DNA from: Tethya wilhelma
Lineage: Eukaryota; Porifera; Demospongiae; Tethyida; Tethyidae
DNA: 64,000 nucleotides
Assembly (NCBI GenBank): GCA_964030475.1
Contig: CAXIPT010000001.1
Location: 25,635,852 to 25,699,851 of the forward strand
Reading direction: 5' to 3'
Below, piece by piece: positions 1 to 10,388 of the stretch (the stretch's first letter is position 1; the number at the start of each line of letters is the position of its first letter). The position numbers and the translations under genes were made by a program. The notes below the pieces were generated by a model. That model searched no databases. It worked only from the letters and a program-made list of their open reading frames with translations, and was not told where the DNA came from.

Positions 1-1205
1 TAATTAGAGGTGAACTATACCCACTGATTAATTAGATTAAATAAACACACGCGTGTGGTCTGATAAGTGATGTTACTGTAATATAAAATAATTGGACTAA
101 TCAATTACTATATTTGTTAAGGAGCGAAGAAACATTAAAACCAGTTCCTATTACCTGTGACATTGTTTAATAATGAAATTATAGTATTACTTTCAATTGT
201 TCAAATTACTGATTTGATACGATTACCTGATTTGAAGCACAATTATAATCACAAACCATTCTACAGTGTTGCCATAGATATGGGAATTCCCCACAAGTTA
301 CATAACACAACCAATAATAAGTCAATATTACCAATCATAGCAACATCCCCTGTTGATAAACGGCACTACTTGTAACACAAATAAATGCCACAAACTGACC
401 ACAGGAAATACAACAAAACCACAAATTAAAACAAAATTATTATACATGTATACATGTGGGACTAAATACCATCCTAGCTAGTCGGTCATCTGTGACACAC
501 AGCTATATTCAGCTACGCCACAGGAATGTTTCTCACAGGGTAACATTACAGTGTGCGTGTGTAGGATGTATGTATGTATGTATGTATGTATGCTCTGTTT
601 ATATCATACACTTCAAATATCTGTTTGTGGTTGGTTGTGAGCTACGCCTACAGCTGTACAGGCCCTCTGAGGACACGCCCAAATACTAGCATATTCATGA
701 GAGGAGTAGCAACTGCTATGCATTAGAATTATGGAATTTTCACCTCCACTTTTAGCACAATTATGGCATGACCATCACAAGATGTTTAAGCCATTCATTC
801 ACCTATTCCAGGCTTACAGAATCCCAGGAAGGTGCCATACTATTATTACAATGCCATTATGCTACTCTCACCTGTGCACGACTGTATATTTTATATTAAA
901 GTCAGAAATTTTCTCATTAGTACACTTAAACCATTCACCTATTCCAAGCCCACAGAACCACAGCAAGCTGCCATTATTACTGTGTTAATGTTCCTCTCTC
1001 ACCTGTGCACTGACTGTTCTCTGGAAGATCCTGGAGCCTGAGGTCTCATTGGAGGAGGAGTGGGACCACGTGTAGTGGGAGTACGAGTCACCAGACGAGG
1101 GGTACATCTACGGGGGGAGGGGAGGGGGGGAGGGGGGGAGGGGGAAAATGAAAGTTTAAGCAAGTTGAAGATATATTTTGTGCCAATAATAACATACAAA
1201 CTTTT
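1..1205. other. Short contig piece, no firm gene
   Basis: This stretch ends at the single N at 1206. It is AT-rich. Two related direct repeats lie at about 785-890 and 920-1015, each ending in a segment that reads as a minus-strand 5' splice site (CAG followed by GTGAGAG). A minus-strand Pro/Arg/Thr-rich exon may lie at about 1007-1110, with the donor at its low-coordinate end. A G-rich tract occupies about 1110-1145. I recognise no protein, and the relation to the exons just right of the N cannot be judged because the N is probably a contig join. Confidence 0.4.
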
Positions 1206-1264
1206 NACAGTACTAGTGCATGTTGCTGAGCTACAAGTAGAGATTCTAAATTTCTAACACTTAC

Positions 1265-3204
1265 AGAAGTCTCCAGCTTCCTCAGACGAACAGTTAGGAA
1301 TTGTGTTGCCTTCTCCATCTGTGGAAACAAAAAAATGACAATCTTGATTGCTTAAAATTCTCTGAAAATGAGAGGTTTCATACAGTTATATTAAATTTTG
1401 TATGGAGAGAAGGCGGTCAAAAGGAGGGGGGAGCACAAGCTTAAGATAAACAATGCCATAGTAAAAGCCTCCCTCGATCCATACTAGCTGACACAGCTAG
1501 CGTAAGCACATGGACCAGCTCTATAAAATATTAATATGTATGATAAATCTACTCACTATAATGACTGATTTTACGGCCTGCACTTGGTGTGCCTGCACAA
1601 GACGGTGTGCAGAGACAACCTACAAAATACAAACAACAAAATGTATTGTAAGAGCAAAATAATTTTTAGTCATTATTATCATAGCAACACTCTCTGATCT
1701 TCAATACAAAACTTAATAAAATATGTAAAACTATGTATGGAGAGTCTCCACAATGGGCCTTATTACGTAATTCAAGTGTGTGTGTGCACATGCAGTGCTA
1801 CCAGCTATTGACAGGTTTGGGTGCAGCAAATAATTATTGCCCGGCACTTACTAGGTCCTCCGTGACCTGTGCTGTCCGAGGACTCTCACCAACGGCCTCT
1901 ATAGAGCACGCTCATCAGTATCAGCTCGAAGGGAGACAGGCAGTATCTCACTGCTGAGACTCGGAAGTCAGTGTAGGCCTGAGGTGCAGTATCAGCTCGA
2001 AGGGAGACAGCTGAGACTCGGAAGTCAGTGTAGGCCTGAGGTGCAGTATCAGCTCGAAGGGAGACAGGCAGTATCTCACTGCATGGCACTACAAGGTAAA
2101 AAAACTCTCTCGATAATAATCACAATAGCAATAGCAACTTAATAGGCTGTTCAGCAAAACTCCACTAGCGCCACTGTCAGTGATTCTTTACTGATTTATA
2201 TCGAAAGCAACGCTTTTATATGGGGCAGTTTCCCGCGTAAATTTTTTAAATATTTGGCAGCAATTTAATCATTAACGTCATCATGACCTAATTACGTTTA
2301 CTTGGGCTATATGCTGGGCCATGGGCCAGGATATCCAGATATCATAGGTGGATGCATCATCTGTGCATTCTGAGTGGATGAGCCTTGGACCACAATGAGA
2401 CTGTATATAAATTCTAATGGACATTGGTGACCACGAATTTACTGCAAACAAGAAAGTAGAAAGCTTCTAGTGAATCAGGACTATCAAAAACCTGGCACAT
2501 GATTGATCCCCTTCAGCCAACAGGTTATCAACCAACCATGCAACCAACCAACACCAACTAACCAGCATATCTGGATGGATCATGCATGGGTCCAGTCGAC
2601 TGAGACTATCCTGGTAGGCTGGTGTCCACGTTCTGAGGAGGGCAAGCAGGACAGAACACCTTGCTTTGGTTTCCATCCTCCTCTAACATGTTTGCGATAT
2701 ATTATATCTTTCTTGCTAAACTATAAGAACAGAATTATATGGTTGTTTCAAGTAACTGCATGTACCTTCCAATGCAATAATTAACTGTATATACATGCCA
2801 TAAAAATGACTCAACTGAAAACTTGCATAACCGGCCGCCAATAACCCTCTGTTGAGGTGAAGAGTAGAACAGTTTCTCGCTGTTGAGACGAAGGTTGACA
2901 GTTTCCCACCGTCAGGGTCCACGTCATGTCAAATTGAATTATAACTAGAATATTTTCACAGCTATAGCAGCTGTAGGGAGTTAATGTAAGCTGTTGGATA
3001 ATATAATTATGGAAAAAGTTTTTTTGCTAGCAAGTATGTACTCTGGCAGTTGCTGCAATTGCCCAGCTCTGAAAGAGGAGGCACTTATGTCATGCGTAAA
3101 TTTTAATAAACTTACGTCATCAGGATCACAAGCTGGACACTAGAACACTGTTTCTGTTCCCACCTTCCTCCAGCAATTCGACAACATCCTTCTTGTCGAA
3201 CGAA
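1265..3204 (-). CDS. Unknown duplicated-family gene, partial copy
   Basis: I do not recognise this protein. Putative minus-strand exons with canonical splice sites lie at 3116-3204, 1557-1619 (21 codons, reading VVSAHRLVQAHQ...) and 1265-1318 (18 codons, MEKATQFLTVRLRKLETS). The last two join in phase 0. A relative of the 18-codon exon is at 15599-15664, so this belongs to a locally duplicated family. The copy stops at the N at 1206; its continuation is probably the plus-strand sequence from 50895 onward. Exon boundaries come from splice motifs only. Confidence 0.4.
1915..2080. repeat. Tandem duplication, about 60-70-bp unit
   Basis: A unit containing CAGTATCAGCTCGAAGGGAG followed by a segment with CGGAAGTCAGTGTAGGCCTG occurs about 2.5 times. 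It also appears in mirror image at about 50020-50185 because it lies in the inverted duplication. Confidence 0.8.
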
Positions 3205-3936
3205 CTGTAAGAGCAAACAATTGAAAAAAGACTATTATTAATTTGGTAGTTTTTAGTTGAAATAATAATATAGTGAATTTTTTGAATCAAATTCAATATA
3301 GCTAGTAACTACCTGTATATATTCATGCCTGGCCCAATGCAATAATTAACTACGTATATATTATATGTACATGCAAATTACTCCAGTGATAACTTAATAT
3401 AACCCTGAACCGTCAACGTTAACAACCTTCTGTCGAGGTGAAGAGTAGGACAGTTTCTCATTGCCAGGGCAAAGACAGTGAACTAACATAATGCTATGGA
3501 ATTGCTGGTGTCCACATCATGTCAAATTGAATTATAACTAGAATAATTTCGAAACGTATACAATCATAATAATATTATGATACTCTCAAATAAGTCGCAT
3601 GCAATTATACATGAATTTCATAGCCTCATTAATTCCTAAGCGAAGCGTTTTCTTCAGAATGTTGGAATGGCTTGATAAAAAATATTATAGTGCCATGATT
3701 GATAAGTCCTCAGCTTTAGGATTACTTCTGGCTGGCATCCACTTCATGATACTCCTAGGAGTAAAAAAGGGGGCCCATGCAGACTTGTGAGCTCTGTTGA
3801 TGCAGTCCCTTCTTTACTCGCATCTTGTATAATATTATGTATACATTAAATATTAATTTTTATGTAGCTACTTAGGAAACTGTTAGACTGGCATGGAGCC
3901 ACAAGAACAATGTCATGCATGAACAATAAATTTTAC

Positions 3937-4042
3937 GTCGTCAGGAGGACATTGATCTTCTACCTTGCTGTGAGATGCCCTTGTTAATGTAATTCCCTTT
4001 AGCCTCCGCCTCATTTGTTGTACTAAGATGTTTTCAACATCC
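3937..4042 (-). CDS. Putative exon, unknown duplicated family
   Basis: A minus-strand open segment is bounded by an acceptor (TGTAG) and a donor (GTAAAA). Its end, coding a Cys-Pro-Pro-Asp-Asp-like stretch, resembles the end of the exon-like segment at 3116-3204 (mirror 48896-48984), so the two look like duplicated exons. It lies beyond the inverted duplication and upstream of the other pieces on the minus strand. No function can be assigned. Confidence 0.3.
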
Positions 4043-4488
4043 CTACAGTACAGGAGGGAAATACAACAAAATAATTCATTATAACTCGAATAGTGTATAT
4101 AGAATGCCAAAATCCAGTCTTGCTTTGTTTTTCACACTTTACAACTCATGCAAAATGCTGCGCTCACTCAGGCTTGCCCCACAATGCCTTGCGTTCTTCT
4201 GGTTTTATGAAATAACAGCTATGATTCAATCATACCCTATATATTATGCGTTGATTTTCCCCTCAGTTGCTGCCTCCTCAGTCATAAGATAGCCTCCCTT
4301 TCCTCCTCTCTCTCCGCTGGCTGCACAGCCACTACCATATTTGGCTTGGTCTTAAAAAAGACAGACAAGGTGTGATGCTGTAAGGACAAATGAAAACAAG
4401 CAGCTCAACTTTGTTTGCGTGTATATATATATATGATAACAGTTATGTAATAATGATAAAGTGATTCATTCATTGATTAATCACTTAC

Positions 4489-4578
4489 GTTTGAATCAAT
4501 ACTCCTGCCACAGTATCCCGCATCTCTTATCTCGGCTCTTACATCCATATTAAAAAAGTAGGAGGAGTCTTTCTTGAG
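4489..4578 (-). CDS. 90-nt cassette exon of unknown family, copy 1
   Basis: Exactly 30 codons lie between CAG and GTAAGT, read on the minus strand. The peptide contains KKDSSYFFNMDVRAEIRD followed by a YCGRSIDSN end. Near-identical cassettes lie at 4739-4828, 14781-14869, 15123-15212 and 51044-51133. The reading frame and both splice sites are kept, which implies coding use of at least some copies. I do not recognise the domain. Confidence 0.6.
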
Positions 4579-4738
4579 CTGTATAAATGATATTAAAATC
4601 ATTATAGATATCATTATTATGACCTGAATGATGTAATGATTGCTACATACGATTGCTTCGACAGTCAATTACAGTCGACTTACGACTGCTTGATTGATAA
4701 CATTCATTAAGTGATTCATTCATTGATTAATCACTTAC

Positions 4739-4828
4739 GTTTGAATCAATACTCCCACCACAGTACTCAGCATCTCGTATCTCTGCTCTTAAATCCATAT
4801 TAAAGAAATACAAAGAGTCTTTTTTGAG
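4739..4828 (-). CDS. 90-nt cassette exon of unknown family, copy 2
   Basis: This is a second 30-codon cassette in the same orientation, 161 bp from copy 1. It contains KKDSLYFFNMDLRAEIRD and ends YCGGSIDSN. Both splice sites are canonical. The flanking intron sequence next to each cassette is also duplicated (the GTGATTCATTCATTGATTAA stretch), so the duplication unit included intron. Confidence 0.6.
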
Positions 4829-4928
4829 CTGTATAAATGATATTATTAAAATCATCATTATTATGAGGGGGGGGGCGGGGGGGACTGCATGCCTGTGATG
4901 TGCAATGCTAATGCATGTAACAGATTCT

Positions 4929-5012
4929 TACAGATCCAATGTAGGGTCCTCATTGAGGAAATCGCCACCAGTACTAGTTTCTCCACCTTCTCGACCTTGA
5001 TTGGTAGGATCT
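4929..5012 (-). CDS. Putative acidic exon of unknown family
   Basis: The minus strand reads CAG, then an open segment giving DPTNQGREGGETSTGGDFLNE in one frame, then GTAAG. A close copy lies at about 14938-15026. The preferred frame is chosen from composition and conservation between copies only. It sits next to the 90-nt cassettes in both modules. Confidence 0.4.
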
Positions 5013-5061
5013 GAATAAATTATAGCAGGTATTACAGCTCAGTACACAGTAGCCATATAAA

Positions 5062-5760
5062 CGACACTTAGTACGATTTTGACAAAAATTACCATTTTCC
5101 AATATTACAAGTAAACCATATCATTTGAAAGCTCTCATCACTCTGACCACAGTGGTGCCAGTCCCATCTCAATACGACCTTCCTAGGCTGAGATAGGCCT
5201 GGTAATGTGTTGCTGGGTTCTTGGTTTCTCATCACGTATGATGGTTTTAGGTTCTTGGTTTCTCATCACTGTATGATGGTTTAGGTTCTCAACACATTAT
5301 CAAGAATATCTCAGCCTAGGAAGGTCGTATTGAGCTGGATAGGTACCATTGTGATTGGCACAAAGATATCTTTTAAATGATATTATTTTGATGCCAGATT
5401 TAAATTTTGATGAAAATCATCAAAAACCATGGATTATATATAGCCTTTGGTCAAGTGCGATTTTGACAAAAATTACCATTTTCGAATTTCACAAGTAAAC
5501 CATATCATTTGAAAGCTCTCATGACTCTGACCACAATGGTGCCAGTCCCATTTCAATACGACCTTCCTAGGCTGAGATAGGCTTGGTAATGTGTTGCTGG
5601 GTTCTTGGTTTCTCATCACGTATGATGGTTTTAGGTTCTTGGTTTCTCATCACTGTATGATGGTTTAGGTTCTCAACACATTATCAAGAATATCTCAGCC
5701 TACGAAGGTCGTATTGAGCTGGGATTGGTACCATTCTGATCAGCGTGAAGAGATCTTTAG
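5062..5760. repeat. Tandem 390-bp repeat with internal inverted arms
   Basis: Two units start about 388 bp apart (CGATTTTGACAAAAATTACC at about 5071 and 5459). Inside each, a left arm of about 80 bp (5118-5197) carrying CTCAATACGACCTTCC is matched by an inverted right arm (5309-5385) carrying GGAAGGTCGTATTGAG. The loop holds two or three copies of a 30-40-bp motif (GGTTCTTGGTTTCTCATCAC). Related copies are at 13739-14365, 47984-48199 and 60150-60235. The second unit ends about 25 bp before a BBS4 exon. This looks like a foldback or MITE-type element that has become tandem. Confidence 0.85.
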
Positions 5761-5790
5761 AATTATTGATTTTTTCTCCTCTATATACAG

Positions 5791-6230
5791 AGAAGACCCT
5801 CTAATTAGTCTCAATTATGCCATCCTCCTGTACAACATGGGAGATAGAAGTGGTGCTGGGAAGCAACTCGTGCAATACCAGAGCAAAATGAGGCTCTCCA
5901 AGCAGGAGCACCCTGATCCAGAGGTAGAGTGCAACTATGTTTTAATGATCTACTCCATGGCTGTTAGTAGAGCCTTATTGTCTTCCCTAGATGGCTGAAG
6001 TGTATGGCAAGCTGTCTCCTCTCTTACAAGTTGGTGAAGAGCTGGTGAAGGAAGTCACTGGACAGTCACCCAGAAAGAGTCCCTCAAAGGGTGTGGTTGC
6101 CGGGGGTGATGGTGAGGAGGAGGTGAGTGAGAGTGGCAAGAATGATAAGAAGGCAGAGTCTGAGTTCCCCGGGGATGACCCAAGAGACAGGAAGGAGAGT
6201 GTCCTAGTGCACAAGACTGCTGACTTGTGA
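5791..6230 (+). CDS. BBS4: BBS4 3' terminal exons (partial)
   Basis: Two exons, 5791-5923 and 5991-6230, join in frame with GT-AG sites. The first encodes a tetratricopeptide helix pair (LNYAILLYNMGDRSGAGKQL) and the second continues MAEVYGKLSPLLQVGEEL into a charged, Ser/Lys-rich tail ending at TGA. The last TPR and the following helix correspond to the C-terminal part of Bardet-Biedl syndrome protein 4, a BBSome subunit that works in ciliary membrane-protein transport. Everything upstream in the protein (about ten TPRs) is missing: the sequence left of 5791 is repeat. Either the upstream intron is very long or the assembly is broken there. Identification comes from remembered family sequence. 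Confidence 0.75.
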
Positions 6231-6415
6231 ACAATGATACTGTATAGGAAGCATGTAGTAAAGACATTAGCAGGCAAACCGGTCACTTCTTTCATACCAT
6301 TTGATATCACATGATAGTTTCATATATACATTTGCAAAACAGAATCTTGTATTGTAAGCAATGATTTGGGTGTGCTATATGTATAGATGCAGCATTGTTA
6401 GTTCTTAGTCTATAG

Positions 6416-7921
6416 CTAACACTTCTGTCTGTATCTGTTGGCTCTTTTCTCTCGTATTTCCTTGTTCTTTAGTTGTCGCAGGCTGGGTAGCTTCTCGATA
6501 CCGTAGACTGGCTCTGGGTACACTAGAGATAAAAAAGTCATCATATTAAAGGATGAAGCTTGTTAGCCTCGTGCCCAAGCTCCTCCTTCGCAAATATTTC
6601 CTTTGAAAATAAGCAAGGAGGAAATATTCATGAGAGAGGAGCCTGGGCCATGGGAACGAGGCTAAGAGTTTGTTTCATTAGACTATAACTAAGCAATACC
6701 TTAACTGTGAAGAAGCCAACTATATGGGGTAATACTATAGACCATTAACTTTAGGATCACACAGAATCTATTGACTCACGTAGTGCATTCATGTATGTGT
6801 TGTGTACACTGCTGTCCCACTGACACTGAAAGATGCTAAATGAGAAAGGTCTCAGCTCAGGACAAGACAAGAGTAACTCCTTGGTTGAAAATGTCCGTTG
6901 TTCAAGCCATGTGTCTCCTTCGTTCAATGTGGGGACTTGGCTCAGTGGGTCCTGGTGTGTGTAGAGCGAGAAGACATAGCGGTGGAATCCAGTCCCCCTT
7001 GGTGGAACAGGCTGGAGGTAAGGACACACAGTACTACCGGCTTGAAAGTTGTCTCCTGGAATATTGGCACTGCAACAATAAGACAGAACAATAGATCAGT
7101 TTAATATGGCTCAGAATGGAAACAGTCACTCTCTTGTAGAATACACTGTAAGACCAACACCATCGACTTACACCATCCAGTGGAGGAGTTCCTGAGAGCT
7201 GTCATGGAGGTGCCCATCCGGGTTGCTCAGAACCAGTGTGGAATAGCCACCAACCAAACTTGGAGGCAGTGTGACTGTGGGCGGTGAAGAGGCCTGTTCA
7301 GCAGTGATGATATTTCCACGATGAACCTCCTGTCCTCCTGGGTAGGTGACGGCAATGAAACCACGAGGTCTGAAGTCGAATCCAAAGATGTGAGAGTAAA
7401 GGTTGAAGTGATGTCCAATGGTTTGAAGATGTTCTAGTCCGCGGGATTGTTGCCAATCTGAATGGACTTCTGACAAAGGGATAAATACTAGATTGAGTGA
7501 TGTACGTGTAGGGACATAGGAAAAGATGTATGAAATTCAACATTTAAAATTTTATGCACACAGCCATGCTTGCATAGATCGAAAGCAACAGTGTGAAAAT
7601 AATGAACCCTCCCAATTAATTGCCAATTATGATACTAGTATGCGTACATTGACCAGTCCTTGCTTTCTTCTCCAGCACAGGATTAGAACGATTTCGTCGA
7701 AGTAGCTCACGTTGCTGAAATCTCCTTTGCTTTGCTTTAATCTTTTCATCTCTACCAACTACTAAATGTTCCTGAGTAGCATTCTCTCCAGCCTCACTGT
7801 TGGACATCAGTCTCATGAGAGCAAGTCTGGCAACAGTGCGACTTACACAAGATCCCAGTGCAGTGGAGAGACTGCATGCATGGGCAGTAGAACTCCTTCC
7901 CAGTCTAGCAGCAAGTGCCAT
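6416..7921 (-). CDS. MRPL38: Mitochondrial ribosomal protein L38
   Basis: There are four exons on the minus strand: about 7648-7921 (start codon), 7172-7469, 6780-7069 and 6416-6522 (stop). The N-terminal exon is Arg/Ala/Ser-rich, as expected of a mitochondrial targeting sequence. The body is the PEBP-like fold of mL38, with LSNPDGHLHDSSQELLHWMV, then NIPGDNF, CPYLQPVPPRGTGFHRYVF and the FQCQWDSSV segment. The C-terminus contains PEPVYGIEKLPSLR, close to the family's EPTYGIY end. The product belongs to the large mitoribosomal subunit (central protuberance). The exon 1 donor is the least certain boundary. It lies head to head with STMP1, 113 bp apart. Confidence 0.9.
6564..6664. mobile_element. 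Foldback MITE, TAGCCTCG family, copy 1
   Basis: This 101-bp hairpin begins TAGCCTCGTGCCCAAGCTCC and ends with the inverse (GGAGCCTGGG...GAACGAGGCTA). The flanks GAAGCTTGT and AGAGTTTGT match at 7 of 9 positions, compatible with a decayed 9-bp target-site duplication. It lies in MRPL38 intron 3. Sister copies are at 8678-8763 and about 24480-24546. Confidence 0.75.
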
Positions 7922-8034
7922 GAGCCTCCAAATTGTGATATCCTAATTGATGCACATGGTCACTAGTTCTAAAAGAAGCACACCTTGTGCAGAAACAGTT
8001 CATTGGATCTCTGTCTCTGGCTCATTGATTTGAG
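7922..8034. promoter_or_regulatory. Divergent promoter MRPL38/STMP1
   Basis: Only 113 bp separate two start codons on opposite strands. Both products are mitochondrial, so a shared bidirectional promoter is plausible. No TATA box is evident. This is inferred from spacing only. Confidence 0.5.
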
Positions 8035-8465
8035 ATGGCTATCTGGTCATGGGTGGTGAGTACTGAGTATTTATAAATCAGAAGTTCCCTGCACCTGTCA
8101 GAATAGCTTTGAGCTTGAATATACATTTACTCATGCATTGAATATATTGTCTTTTCTGAAATTATAGATTGGTTTGACAGCAGGTACTGTGTTTGGAATC
8201 TATGTTGCTCAGAACTACCAGGTATAGATGATTAATATATGCATATTATAATAAGTATGCTCTAGAGTGGGATCCACAAATATACATGCATGCATGGCTA
8301 CACGTACACCCAAGATTGATGTGCAAGCCTGCATGTCTTTCTACACATGTACAGGTTCCCAGCATCACCACTCTGTTAGGAAGAGCAACAAGTGTTGCAG
8401 CATCTTATGAGAAAGAGTACAATCAGAGTGACAACAAAGACTCAAACAGTGATAAAAATCAATAG
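8035..8465 (+). CDS. STMP1: STMP1-like short mitochondrial membrane protein
   Basis: Three small exons, 8035-8055, 8168-8221 and 8355-8465, encode 61 residues. The first 25 residues form a hydrophobic segment with the family signature GLTAGTVFGIYVAQNYQVPS, matching the vertebrate short transmembrane mitochondrial protein 1 pattern (G-x(2)-x-G-x-V-x-G-x-Y-x-A-Q-N-Y). The hydrophilic tail is longer and richer in Ser/Asn/Asp than in vertebrates. Family members are micropeptides of the inner mitochondrial membrane reported to associate with respiratory-chain complexes. AATAAA signals follow at about 8526. The reading frame crosses both introns cleanly. Confidence 0.85.
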
Positions 8466-8677
8466 CAATAGCTACAAAAACACTTCATTCTACAGTATAC
8501 TGTACAACAGATCAGACACCTGAGAAATAAAATAAATGATCAATGAAATAATCTTGTGGCCTCTCGCTTCTTACTGGTCCAGATACACAAACACTGGGGA
8601 TGCAGGTGCTATGTATGCACGAACAGTAATAATTGTAGTCAGAGTCAATACATGGTAAAGTGTACACTGGTCTACAT

Positions 8678-8763
8678 TAGCCTCATTCCCAGGCTCCTCC
8701 CTCGTGTATATTTATTATTTTCGAAGAAAATATACGCGAAGGAGGAGCCTGGGAACGAGGCTA
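8678..8763. mobile_element. Foldback MITE copy 2 with perfect 9-bp TSD
   Basis: This 86-bp element runs from TAGCCTCATTCCCAGGCTCC to its inverse ending GAACGAGGCTA. It is flanked on both sides by GGTCTACAT (8669-8677 and 8764-8772), a perfect 9-bp target-site duplication. The right copy of the duplication overlaps the probable ANKS6 stop codon (reverse complement ATGTAGACC), so the element inserted at the very end of that gene. Confidence 0.9.
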
Positions 8764-8766
8764 GGT

Positions 8767-10258
8767 CTACATACCTTGATTAGTTCTAGCTTTGGAGGAT
8801 GGACCCAATGACCTAATGATGGTGATCATCCTTCGTCTGTCTTTAGGGCTGGTCACACCCAGGTCAGAGAGATCCTCGTCACTGAACGATATAAATGATG
8901 CATAGTCAACCTGCATCAGAGAGGGAGGTATATTCACACACCGTGTCTATTGGGTGAACAGATACATTCATGGGGATACGACCTACCTCTTGTTCTTCAA
9001 ATATAGGGTAATATTGTCCAAGTGATGCTTCTTCTAAAACACTCTTCAACTCTACAGTTATTTTGAAAGGACTGCTAAAAGTACATGTGCACACATTAAC
9101 AACAATAGAAAAATATTTTTGAATTTTTACCAAAATTTTCAGGTGGTGTAGCCATGGCCTTCAGATTGATGGCAGGAGGGTGATGCATTGGAGAGACGGG
9201 GTTAGTGTAGCTACGTTTTCTCACTTGATGCTGCTGGTGTGCAGGAGACATGACACTATGTGACTTGTGGTTCAACTTTGGACTAGCCAAAGAAGCAAGA
9301 TGAGATTCCCTAGTTAGATGTCTTTGCTGCAAGAAAGACGGCAGTTCATTCTTTCCTCTTTGTGCGAGCATTGCACTTGTTCGAGGAAACATAAACTGTT
9401 TGTTGCTGTTAGGGCTGACCAGTGGGTTCTTGTCACTCAACATTTTCCTCCTAGAGTACAAGTCTGCCGATTTGTTTGCCTTTTGCATTGAAGCCGAAGG
9501 CTTGTCTTCAGGAGTGCCCCTTTGAAACTTGGGACTGCCTCGCTGGTTTGGATTTAGGAAACTAAGACTCGGAGGTGGTTTCTTTACAATACCCGATCTA
9601 GGTGAAGATCTAGGTGAAGAGGAGTTCACAAATGGAGGGTTCCTTCCTGAGGAAGAGGTGGAGTTGCTTGAAGGAAGCAGTTCAGTGGAGGAGACCGAAG
9701 AGGAGGGGGAGATTGAGGTGGGTGTGGACATATTACTAGCCCCTCCCCCTTGAGAGCCTTTAGAGCGTGACACTGGAAACCGAGGTGTAGTAGGTGTGGC
9801 TTGTTGTGGCGAAGGCAAATCATCAGATACCTACAGATGACACTGAGATATTTAGGATTTGCTATCAACAAAAAAAATACCCACCTCTAATCTGATAGCT
9901 GGTCTGCTATAAGCATTCTGAAGTCTTCTAGTCAATTCGTTCAATTCCACTGGAAGCACTTTATAGTTTTGCTCTTTGCCCTTGTTAGCAGCTGAGCCAT
10001 TCACTGTGGTTGACTTCAGTGGACCATTCTCCTTCTTGTCTGTTTGATCCTTGAGTGAAGGAGCTGGAGATGGTGGTGTAAAGTTGGGAAGCTTTTTCTG
10101 CTGAAGTCTCTCCACACTGATGTTTGCTATCAGCCGTATCATTTCAACATCAGCTACAGAGAAGGAGTTCATACCCAAGTGAATGAATGCATGAAATTTG
10201 TAGTAGTGTAAATTAATTGACATTACTTTCATTGTTCAACAAATTAGTAGTCACGCAG

Positions 10259-10299
<41 letters not shown>

Positions 10300-10300
10300 N

Positions 10301-10388
<88 letters not shown>

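Larger units (their letters stand above)
1207..3899. repeat. Left arm of 2.7-kb inverted duplication
   Basis: Base x here pairs with base 52,100-x on the other strand of 48201-50893. The offset stays constant at every point compared (1265, 1733, 1886, 2467, 3599, 3790), so there are no net indels across 2.7 kb, and translated segments are identical. The arm starts immediately after the single N at 1206, and its partner starts immediately after the single N at 48200. It holds exon-like pieces of an unknown gene on the minus strand plus a short tandem duplication at about 1915-2080. The geometry fits an unmerged end overlap of two contigs better than a biological inverted repeat. Confidence 0.95.

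Noticed and set aside
2467..2784. Overlapping open frames on both strands, repeated in mirror at 49316-49633
   Set aside because: Both simply reflect the inverted duplication. Neither has recognisable domains, and the region reads as intron or intergenic sequence of the unknown family.
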